This document shows positions 54,832 to 61,868 of a stretch of DNA of 64,000 nucleotides, piece after piece. The DNA is from Propionibacterium sp. (GTDB taxonomy: Bacteria > Actinomycetota > Actinomycetes > Propionibacteriales > Propionibacteriaceae). Location of the stretch: the NCBI GenBank assembly GCA_012517405.1, contig JAAYVB010000030.1:62001-126000 (forward strand), in the 5' to 3' direction. How positions within the stretch are numbered: position 1 is the stretch's first letter; the number at the start of each line of letters is the position of its first letter. Position numbers and translations under genes: made by a program. The notes under the pieces were generated by a model that searched no databases, was not told the DNA's origin, and worked only from the letters and a program-made list of their open reading frames with translations.

Positions 54832-56211
54832 ATGCGCACCTTCCAACGGGTGCTGGTGAACACACTGCTGGCCAATATCACCACGCAGATGGTGTGGTTC
54901 GGCTTCACCTTCTGGGCATATCTCGAATCCCGCTCAGTGCTGGTCACCTCCATCCTCGGCGGCAGCTACATGCTCTTTCTCGCGCTCACCAGCGTGCCCT
55001 TTGGGACGCTCATCGACCGCATCCGCAAGAAGACGGCCATGATGCTGGCGACGGCCTGTACAGCCGTCGCCTTCGCGATCGGATCCGCGCTCTTCTTCGT
55101 TATCCCCTCCGATGTGCTTCTCGACCTACGCCGGCCGTTCTTCTGGGTCTTCCTGACGATTCTGCTGCTCGGCGCACTGGTCGAATCGATCCGCGGCCTC
55201 GCCCTGGCGACCTGCGTGACGATGCTGGTGCCCGCCGAACTACGTCCGAAGGCGAACGGCCTGGTGGGCATGGTGCAAGGCATCGGTTTTGCGCTGAACT
55301 CGGTGGTCTCGGGTCTGGCGGTGGGCTTCCTCGGGATGGGGCCATTGCTGGTGGCCGGGGTGGCGTTCATCGTGGTCAGTGCCTTGCATCTGCGCTCAAT
55401 CGAGATCAACGAACCCGGCGTGCAGCATGCCGAGGGAGTGCCGGCCAAGGTCGATTTCGCAGAAGCCTTCCGGATGACCCGGGCGGTTCCCGGGCTGCTC
55501 GCGCTGGTTCTCTTCTCGACTTTCAACAACCTGCTCGGCGGGGTCTATATGGCGCTGCTCGACCCGTACGGTCTGGAACTCATGCCGGTGCAGGCCTGGG
55601 GCATCTTATGGGGGGTGTGCAGCATCGGCTTCATCCTCGGCGGCATGATCATCTCCCGTACGGGTCTGGGCGTCAATCCGGTGCGCACCTTGTTGCTGGT
55701 CAACATCGCCATGTGGACCGTTGCGGCGATCCTGCCCATTCGTGAATCGATCGCGTTGCTGGCCATCGGCTGTTTCATCTACATGGGTCTGGTCACCTTC
55801 GCGGAGGCCTCCGAGCAGACCGTGCTGCAGAAGGTGGTGCCATTCGTCCAGCAGGGACGGGTCTTCGGCTTCGCGATGGCGATCGAACTTGCCGCCGCCC
55901 CGATCAGCACGCTGATGATCGGCCCGATCGCCGAATTCTGGCTGATTCCCTATATGAATTCCGACGCCGGACGCAACCAGCTGGGTTGGCTGCTGGGCGC
56001 GGGCACCACCCGGGGCATCGCCCTGGCTTTCCTGTTGGCAAGCCTGATCGGGTTGATCGTCACGGTGCTCGCCCTGATGTCGCGGCCGTACCGTGTGCTT
56101 TCGGCGACGTACCGCGATTCGCTGGTCAACGAGTCACTCGCCGCCGACGATCCCGCAGTGCAGCCGACCGACGGCGAAGACGAGCCCCCGGTCTCGGACC
56201 CGCAGGAGTAG
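54832..56211 (+). CDS. MFS transporter, drug-efflux-like
   Basis: A 459-residue major facilitator with about 12 helices. The loop after helix 2 reads GTLIDRIRKKTAMM, and a large charged tail (DDPAVQPTDGEDEPPVSD) ends the protein. Its organisation resembles the DHA3-type macrolide or multidrug efflux group. A TAGTCT -10-like box lies at 54779-54784. The substrate is unknown. A TSUP carrier follows 50 bp downstream on the same strand and may be co-transcribed. Confidence 0.82.
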   Translation: MRTFQRVLVNTLLANITTQMVWFGFTFWAYLESRSVLVTSILGGSYMLFLALTSVPFGTLIDRIRKKTAMMLATACTAVAFAIGSALFFVIPSDVLLDLRRPFFWVFLTILLLGALVESIRGLALATCVTMLVPAELRPKANGLVGMVQGIGFALNSVVSGLAVGFLGMGPLLVAGVAFIVVSALHLRSIEINEPGVQHAEGVPAKVDFAEAFRMTRAVPGLLALVLFSTFNNLLGGVYMALLDPYGLELMPVQAWGILWGVCSIGFILGGMIISRTGLGVNPVRTLLLVNIAMWTVAAILPIRESIALLAIGCFIYMGLVTFAEASEQTVLQKVVPFVQQGRVFGFAMAIELAAAPISTLMIGPIAEFWLIPYMNSDAGRNQLGWLLGAGTTRGIALAFLLASLIGLIVTVLALMSRPYRVLSATYRDSLVNESLAADDPAVQPTDGEDEPPVSDPQE

Positions 56212-56261
56212 TCTCCACCGAGGGTTCGCGGAACGGGGCGCGCATCCCCGGGAGGTGTCTG

Positions 56262-56996
56262 ATGGAATGGCTGCCGCTGATCGTTGCCGCGCTGATCATC
56301 GGCATCGCCAAGACCAGCTTCGGCGGGCTCGGCTCGGTGGCGGTCGCGCTGATGGCGCTCGTGATGCCCACCAAGGAATCCACCGCCGCCGCGCTGCTCC
56401 TGCTGATCACCGGTGACATCGTGGCGGTGCTGCGCTACCGGAGCAATGCCGACTGGGGCATGCTGCGCAGTCTGCTGCCGTCCGTGCTGCCCGGCCTGCT
56501 GCTCGGCGCGGTCTTCATCCGTGTGGTGAACGATCTGATGTTGCGACGTTCGATCGGTGCGATCCTGCTGATCTCCGTGCTCATCCAGCTCGCCGTGACC
56601 GCCCGTCGCAAACCGCCGGTGGCCGGCGACGACACTCGTCCACCTCGCGCGCTGACGATCGGTGCCGGGGTGGCGGCCGGCTTCACAACGATGGCGGCGA
56701 ACGCGGCCGGCCCGGTGATGGCCTTGTATCTGCAGGTCTCCAAGGTCGACAAGATGCGCTTCCTCGGCACGTCGGCCTGGTTCTACTTCATCGTGAACGT
56801 TTCCAAGACTCCGCTGACCGCGGCTTTGGGGCTGTTCACCCCGCGCGTACTGACGACGGCGGCGATGATGATTCCGGTCGTCCTACTGGGCACCGTGATC
56901 GGCGTCGCAGTGATCGGACGCGTGAAGCAGCGCACCTTCGACATTCTCACGCTGCTCACCTCGGTGGTGGCCGCCGGCGCGTTGATCCTCATCTAG
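56262..56996 (+). CDS. TSUP-family (TauE/SafE) sulfite exporter-like permease
   Basis: A 244-residue membrane protein with about eight helices. The two-repeat TSUP signature is visible: GIAKTSFGGLGSVAVALMA in the first half and AGFTTMAANAAGPVMALYL in the second. Members move sulfite, sulfoacetate or other small anions. ATG 56262 follows a GGAGGTG box; the longer upstream frame lies over the MFS gene. No cysteine leader precedes it, so a sulfur role is not supported by context. Confidence 0.87.
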   Translation: MEWLPLIVAALIIGIAKTSFGGLGSVAVALMALVMPTKESTAAALLLLITGDIVAVLRYRSNADWGMLRSLLPSVLPGLLLGAVFIRVVNDLMLRRSIGAILLISVLIQLAVTARRKPPVAGDDTRPPRALTIGAGVAAGFTTMAANAAGPVMALYLQVSKVDKMRFLGTSAWFYFIVNVSKTPLTAALGLFTPRVLTTAAMMIPVVLLGTVIGVAVIGRVKQRTFDILTLLTSVVAAGALILI

Positions 56997-57026
56997 CCGA
57001 GGCCGAGCGGACGCGGCCGGCCCCGC

Positions 57027-57455
57027 TCAGGCCCGGTCGGCGTCGAGCGCATCCAGCAGATCTGCGACGTATTCCTGCTGGTTGCCGCACTGTTGCAGGT
57101 TGCTGCCGTAGAGGCCGCCTTCGGCGTCGCGCGCCTGCACGGTGAACTCGACGGCATCCATGCACGGGGAGTTCTGCTCGACGTTCAATGCCCGATGGAC
57201 GGCCTTGAGGAACGCCTGTTGGTCGAGCAACTGGTAGTTGAGGGTGCTGCTCGCCTCGACCCCGTCGTCCGGGAATGTCTCGGTTCGCTCGACGGCGGTG
57301 CCCTGCACGACCCACATGGTTCGCGTGCCAGGCATCCAGGGGTTCGCCGAGGTGACGGTCACGTAGGTGTAGTCGGGGATCGGGGTGCAGGCCGTCAGCC
57401 CCGCGGTGAACCCGGCCGCGACAGCCATGGCGATGACCACTGATCTTGGTTTCAT
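57027..57455 (-). CDS. Small secreted lipoprotein (paralogue 1)
   Basis: A 142-residue lipoprotein with a signal peptide and lipobox LTAC (about residues 20-23, followed by TPIPDYTYVTV). AGGAGG precedes ATG 57455. The mature part has two pairs of cysteine-containing motifs (SPCMDAVEF and LQQCGNQQEYVADLL). It shares its plan with the next gene: PDY after the lipobox, a CxDA/CEDAN segment, then a late Cys and YVxD. They are tandem duplicates of unknown function. Confidence 0.75.
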   Translation of the reverse strand: MKPRSVVIAMAVAAGFTAGLTACTPIPDYTYVTVTSANPWMPGTRTMWVVQGTAVERTETFPDDGVEASSTLNYQLLDQQAFLKAVHRALNVEQNSPCMDAVEFTVQARDAEGGLYGSNLQQCGNQQEYVADLLDALDADRA

Positions 57456-57517
57456 GGTTTCCTCCTGGCGCCACTGTTTGCAGGGGGTCGGTCCGATCAC
57501 TTTCTCAAGGCCGGGGT

Positions 57518-57925
57518 TCAGCGGCCGTCATCGAGCGCCCAGAACATATCGTCCACATACTTGAGCTGCACGCCGCAGTCCGCCAGCTTCGACACATGGA
57601 GTGTGCCGTCCGGGTCTTGGGCCTCGATAGTCATCTCGTTGGCGTCCTCGCAGCCGTCCCATTTGGGCGGATGCAGCTCTTCGTGGACCGAAGTGACGAA
57701 CGCCGCGCGGTCGGGCAGCTCGTAACTGGTCTCGGTGGGATCGTCGTCATCGGTCTGCTGGGTGCGCGTGACCTCGGTGCCTTCGACGGCCCACGTCACG
57801 GTGGTCGAGTCGTCGTAGTTCTCGTACACGATGGTCACCGGGTCGTAGTCGGGTACCGAGCAGCCGGTGAGCACGGACGCGAACACGGCTGCGATGGCGA
57901 TGATCACCCAGGACTTCAGTCTCAC
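57518..57925 (-). CDS. Small secreted lipoprotein (paralogue 2)
   Basis: A 135-residue lipoprotein starting at GTG 57925 behind an AAGGAG box. The signal peptide ends in the lipobox LTGC (about residues 19-22), followed by SVPDYDPVTIVYENYDD. The mature domain is acidic (TQQTDDDDPTETSYELPD) with cysteines in DGCEDANEMT and ADCGVQLKYVDDM. It aligns by eye along its whole length with the neighbouring lipoprotein, 62 bp away. It is probably surface-exposed; the role is unknown. Confidence 0.75.
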   Translation of the reverse strand: MRLKSWVIIAIAAVFASVLTGCSVPDYDPVTIVYENYDDSTTVTWAVEGTEVTRTQQTDDDDPTETSYELPDRAAFVTSVHEELHPPKWDGCEDANEMTIEAQDPDGTLHVSKLADCGVQLKYVDDMFWALDDGR

Positions 57926-57958
57926 CGCTGACTCCTTGCTCGGCTCCGGAGGCTGTGG

Positions 57959-59485
57959 CTATCGGACGCGCTTGTAGGGAGTGTATCCGTTCACCTCGTC
58001 GAGGTTCGGGGTGAGCACCATCACCTGATGCGGCTCAAGGGTGAGGTTGAGCGTTGCGCGATGCGCGCGCAGCCGTTGGCCACCGAACAGGTCGGTCAAC
58101 CCGGACAGATCCATCAGCCACGAGTCAGGCACCAGCACGGTCTCGGTGACTGTCTCGGACGATGGGTTGGCGACGACGATAACTGCGTCGCCGATGCGGT
58201 CGGTATACCGTTCGAAACCGATCAGGCGGTCGGTGACCAACCACCGCAGATCGCCCACCCGCAGCGCCCGGTGGCTGCGGCGCACCGAGATCAGCCAGTG
58301 ATACAAACGCAGCGTTTCGTTGGATTGGTTGACCAGATCCCACCGCATCGGTGCGCGGTTCTCAGGATCGTCTCCGCCCGTCTGGCCCAGTTCGGTCCCG
58401 TAGTAGACGTTGACGCTGCCCGGCAGTGTGAACTGCAGGACGACGGCCAGTGTGCGGGCGAGTTCGTTCGGGACCGTGTCCGTCAACCGAGGCACGTCGT
58501 GATTGTCGAGATAGTTCCAGCACTTGAGCAGATGCTCGTAGTCGGCGTCGGCGAACAGACGTTCGAGCATCCGTTGCGCGTGAGCGGCGGTGACCCGCTC
58601 GTTGGCCGTCAGCAGCAAGATCTCGCGCAGCGTGAAGCCCAGCACGCCGTCGAGCGCCGGGAACCAGCCGGCCGGGTAGTTGCAGACCTCGCCGAGAACC
58701 AGCGATCCGGGCTTCTCGTCATGGGCGGCTGCGGTCAGCTGAGCGAGATAGTCGGGGCCCAACTCGAAAGCGACATCAAGCCGCCAGCCATCGATCCCGT
58801 CGCGCAGCCAACTACGCACCACCGAGTCATCACCGGCCCAGATGTGATCTTGAACCGCCGGGTTCTCGATCACCAATTCGGGCAGGTTGACCGCGTTCGC
58901 CCAGGCTCGGGCGCCACCCGGGTAGCCCTGGTCGAAGTCGAACCAGCCGCGGTATCGGCTGCGCTGGCCGGCTGCCGCTGCCTGAAATGCCGGGCTGTGG
59001 CGTCCCATGTGGTTGAAGACACCGTCGAGCACCAGCTTCATGCCGCGTGCGTGCACGTCTTCGGCGAGTCGCCGGACATCGTCGCGGCTGCCGTAGTCAG
59101 GACGCACCTGCTGGTAGTCCAGTGCGTCGTAGCCGTGGTTGGTCCAGGCCAGGTGAATCGGGCACAGGTACAAGACGTCAGCGCCCAACTCATCGATGTA
59201 TTCGAGCCGGCTGCGCAAGCTCGGCAGATCACCTCCCCAGAAATCGATCTCGTGTGACCAAACCTCCTGATCGTCCAGGTAGCGGCCCTTCTCCGGAGTC
59301 TCGCTCCAATCACGAAGCCTCTTGGGTGCCGGATACAGGTATCCCTTGGCTGCGAGGCGCGGGCTCTGGGCGAATCGGTCGACTATCACCTGATAGACCA
59401 GCGCGCCGTTACGCCAGTCGGCCTCGCGAAGCGCGAAGCGGTCGGGTGGCTGCGCCGGACCGGCGCTCAGTTGCTCGTCTGACAT
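57959..59485 (-). CDS. GH13 alpha-amylase-family glycosidase (cyclomaltodextrinase/neopullulanase-like)
   Basis: A 508-residue cytosolic-type GH13 enzyme without a signal peptide. The catalytic barrel has LVLDGVFNH, DGWRLDVA (nucleophile Asp), LVLGEVCN (acid/base Glu) and YLDNHDVPRL, the four conserved GH13 regions. VYQVIVDRFA at the N-terminus and the YLCPIHLAWTNHGYDALDY stretch fit the cyclomaltodextrinase or neopullulanase subfamilies, acting on short alpha-glucans. A short all-beta C-terminal domain ends it. ATG 59485 is the first plausible start. It has no sugar-transport neighbours. Confidence 0.87.
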   Translation of the reverse strand: MSDEQLSAGPAQPPDRFALREADWRNGALVYQVIVDRFAQSPRLAAKGYLYPAPKRLRDWSETPEKGRYLDDQEVWSHEIDFWGGDLPSLRSRLEYIDELGADVLYLCPIHLAWTNHGYDALDYQQVRPDYGSRDDVRRLAEDVHARGMKLVLDGVFNHMGRHSPAFQAAAAGQRSRYRGWFDFDQGYPGGARAWANAVNLPELVIENPAVQDHIWAGDDSVVRSWLRDGIDGWRLDVAFELGPDYLAQLTAAAHDEKPGSLVLGEVCNYPAGWFPALDGVLGFTLREILLLTANERVTAAHAQRMLERLFADADYEHLLKCWNYLDNHDVPRLTDTVPNELARTLAVVLQFTLPGSVNVYYGTELGQTGGDDPENRAPMRWDLVNQSNETLRLYHWLISVRRSHRALRVGDLRWLVTDRLIGFERYTDRIGDAVIVVANPSSETVTETVLVPDSWLMDLSGLTDLFGGQRLRAHRATLNLTLEPHQVMVLTPNLDEVNGYTPYKRVR

Positions 59486-59599
59486 GTGTTCATGGTAGGT
59501 GGGCGGAACTACCTGGCCTTGCAGGATGTGCGAGCACGTTGTCAAGACCACGATCGTTTCCAAAGCCGGCCCGCTGTCGTCGGGCCGCGGCATCACAAA

Positions 59600-59649
59600 T
59601 CAATGGTGGCAGGCGGACCGACGCTCAATGGTGGCAGGTGGGCCGACGC
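59600..59649. repeat. 25-bp tandem duplication at the 3' end of the NUDIX gene
   Basis: Two adjoining 25-bp units (59600-59624 and 59625-59649) differ at only two positions. With a single unit the NUDIX frame would end ATIDL-stop; the duplication gives ATIERRSACHH-stop. Confidence 0.88.
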
Positions 59650-60055
59650 GATCTTCCGCACCGCGACACTCTCCCGCGGAGACCAGCAGCGGAAAGACCA
59701 GGTCGGTGTTCAATGGTGCCTGCCCGTCGCCGGGGTCGGCGGGGTTAACCCAGCGCAGTGCGGCGAGTTCGGCGTGGACCGATGGCGAGACGCGCTCATC
59801 GGAGATGAACACGTGGGCGGTCAGGGGCACGCCTTCGTTGACGGCGATGCTGTGGAAGGTGCCCAGGTCACGCAGTCGGGTAGCGTCCAGGCCAACGCCG
59901 AGCTCTTCGGCCACCTCGCGGATCGCGCACTGGCGGGGGGTTTCGCCGACCTCAGGCTTACCTCCCACCAGCATCCACCCGCTGGTGCCTCGCTTGCGGA
60001 CGGTCAGCACGCGTCCGGAATCGTCGAACAGACAGACTGCAGAGACTTCGATCAC
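59600..60055 (-). CDS. NUDIX hydrolase
   Basis: A 151-residue pyrophosphohydrolase. The NUDIX box is complete: G at the start of GKPEVGE, then seven residues, then REVAEELGV, with the metal-binding Glu pair. It probably hydrolyses a nucleoside diphosphate derivative, perhaps a damaged nucleotide as in MutT-like enzymes; the substrate is unknown. The last 10 or so residues come from a 25-bp tandem duplication, so the C-terminus is recent and probably dispensable. Confidence 0.88.
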   Translation of the reverse strand: MIEVSAVCLFDDSGRVLTVRKRGTSGWMLVGGKPEVGETPRQCAIREVAEELGVGLDATRLRDLGTFHSIAVNEGVPLTAHVFISDERVSPSVHAELAALRWVNPADPGDGQAPLNTDLVFPLLVSAGECRGAEDRVGPPATIERRSACHH

Positions 60056-60097
60056 GGCTTCGAGGTTACTTGTCCGGACCGCACGCCCAGTCCGGCC

Positions 60098-61678
60098 TCA
60101 GGAGCGGATGTCCAGGTGAGGCACTCTCTGATCTGGTCCGTCATTGCGCATTCCGGAGATGATGCCCAGTTGCCTGGCCTTCTGCAGCGCATCGTCCTTG
60201 GAGTTCACGCCGAGCTTGCGATACACGGCCGACAGATGGGTCTTCACCGTATTGCGCGACAAGTGGAGAGCCGCGGCTGCGCTGTCGAGGGTGGAGGTCC
60301 TGCTCAAGGCTTGCAGCACCGAGGTCTCGCCGCGCGTCAACTGAATCCGCGATGCCTTCGAGGTGTCCGAGCCGTCAGGTAGGACTGCCCGTTCGAATGC
60401 TGCCCGTTCGTCCGGCGGCAGGGCATCGGCGATGTGGACGATGACAGCGGAGGGAGTCTGGGTCAGCAACCACCGCGAGCCGCAGAGCACCTGGCCGGCG
60501 ACGGCCCGTGCCAATGTGAGTTTCAAAGGGATGCCGCGATGATGAGCGATCTCCGCCTCCAACAACTGGGCCCCCAGCCGCACTGTAGGGTCAAGATCGC
60601 TGTTCAGCAGATCCTGCAGGACGAACTCCGCGTCGTCGTGGTTGCCGACCCTCACCAGCAGCCGGGCGCGCGCGACCTCAGTGCGCTGGCCCGGTTCGGC
60701 GACGAAATCGATCAGGCAGCACGCTCGCTCCGAGGCATCAGATGCCAGCAGCGCATCAAGGAGTACGGAGGTCAGCAGTTCTGCCGCCAAGGATCCGGGG
60801 ACCAGCGGCCGTGAACTGAACGCGAGTTCGGCGATATCCAGCCCCTCCAGGGGTCTCTTCTGGCCGAGCGCGAAGCGTGCTTTGATGAAGACGATGAACG
60901 GCCAGAGCTCGTCGAGCGTGTCGATCCCGGGCAGTTCGCCGACCAGAGTCCCGGCGTCGTGATCCATGCGCGTGAGCGCGATCATCGCACGTGCGACACG
61001 CTGCGTGGTATCGAGAAACTCGGACATGAACACCGGGACCGCATCAGACTTACGACTTTCGTCCAGCATTCGCTGAGCTTCGTGCAGACTGCCTCGCAGG
61101 GCAAAGATGACAGCGAGCTTTGCGCAGGCATCCGGATAAACAAAGGCGTATGAACTTTCGGACGCCAGATCTTTGGCCCACAGCAGGGCCCGGATTGCTT
61201 CGCGGGTCTGACCCGCAAGCATATAGGTAATCCCTATATGAAGTAGGGATAGCGGTGCCGGGTCTTCGGCGTGGTAGCCCGATGCCATGGCGTTCGTCAT
61301 GGTCAGATCGGCGAGGCGCTTCGCGGCACTGCATGCTGTTGGGTAGTCGCTGCTGACCCGGCTCACGATCATCTCCACAAGGAGTTCGCCGGTGTCGGTC
61401 AGTGTCTTTACGGGTTGTTGACTCGTTCCGGACGACCCGGCAGCTGGCGTCAGCGAGTGATTCGTCAACAAGATCAGGGGCTGAGCGATACGCAGCAACG
61501 GGTGTTCCGCGATCATGCTCGGTGGGACGTGCGCGAGCGCCGCCCTCATTTCTGGGAAGTGATTGGGGAGCAGCCACCATTTCTCCGCGGTAATGGCATC
61601 AACGATCTCGTGCGGGTCGTCCGCCTCTACCGCTCGTTGAAGGCGCTCCAAGGCGTCGGCGATCCCCCTATTCGTCAT
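60098..61678 (-). CDS. LuxR-family transcriptional regulator with helical repeat region
   Basis: About 526 residues from ATG 61678 (GTG 61714 is an in-frame alternative). The C-terminal LuxR helix-turn-helix is clear: LTRGETSVLQALSRTSTLDS, then LSRNTVKTHLSAVYRKLGV. The rest is an all-helical, TPR-like region as in MalT/SARP-type regulators, but I see no P-loop ATPase domain at the N-terminus. It is divergent from the large surface protein gene, with 187 bp between them, and may regulate it. The signal sensed is unknown. Confidence 0.8.
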   Translation of the reverse strand: MTNRGIADALERLQRAVEADDPHEIVDAITAEKWWLLPNHFPEMRAALAHVPPSMIAEHPLLRIAQPLILLTNHSLTPAAGSSGTSQQPVKTLTDTGELLVEMIVSRVSSDYPTACSAAKRLADLTMTNAMASGYHAEDPAPLSLLHIGITYMLAGQTREAIRALLWAKDLASESSYAFVYPDACAKLAVIFALRGSLHEAQRMLDESRKSDAVPVFMSEFLDTTQRVARAMIALTRMDHDAGTLVGELPGIDTLDELWPFIVFIKARFALGQKRPLEGLDIAELAFSSRPLVPGSLAAELLTSVLLDALLASDASERACCLIDFVAEPGQRTEVARARLLVRVGNHDDAEFVLQDLLNSDLDPTVRLGAQLLEAEIAHHRGIPLKLTLARAVAGQVLCGSRWLLTQTPSAVIVHIADALPPDERAAFERAVLPDGSDTSKASRIQLTRGETSVLQALSRTSTLDSAAAALHLSRNTVKTHLSAVYRKLGVNSKDDALQKARQLGIISGMRNDGPDQRVPHLDIRS

Positions 61679-61842
61679 AGCCCTTATTCCATCATGAGTC
61701 CTGCAGGTCGTCACTACCCGTAGCGGGTGAGGCCGGGTGGCCTGGGTGAGGTTCAGGGTGGTCTATGCTAAACGGCTAGGTCTGAGGTAGGCATCAAGGC
61801 CAAGATTCGTCTTGGACGTTTCTGAGAAAAAACCATGAAAAT

Positions 61843-61868
61843 GGGGAACGCGATGGGGGAACGCGATG
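61843..61868 (+). repeat. 13-bp perfect tandem duplication at the start of the surface protein gene
   Basis: GGGGAACGCGATG occurs at 61843-61855 and again at 61856-61868. Each copy contains a purine-rich ribosome-binding site and an ATG. Only the second ATG (61866) opens the long frame; the first gives 7 codons and a stop. Confidence 0.9.
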
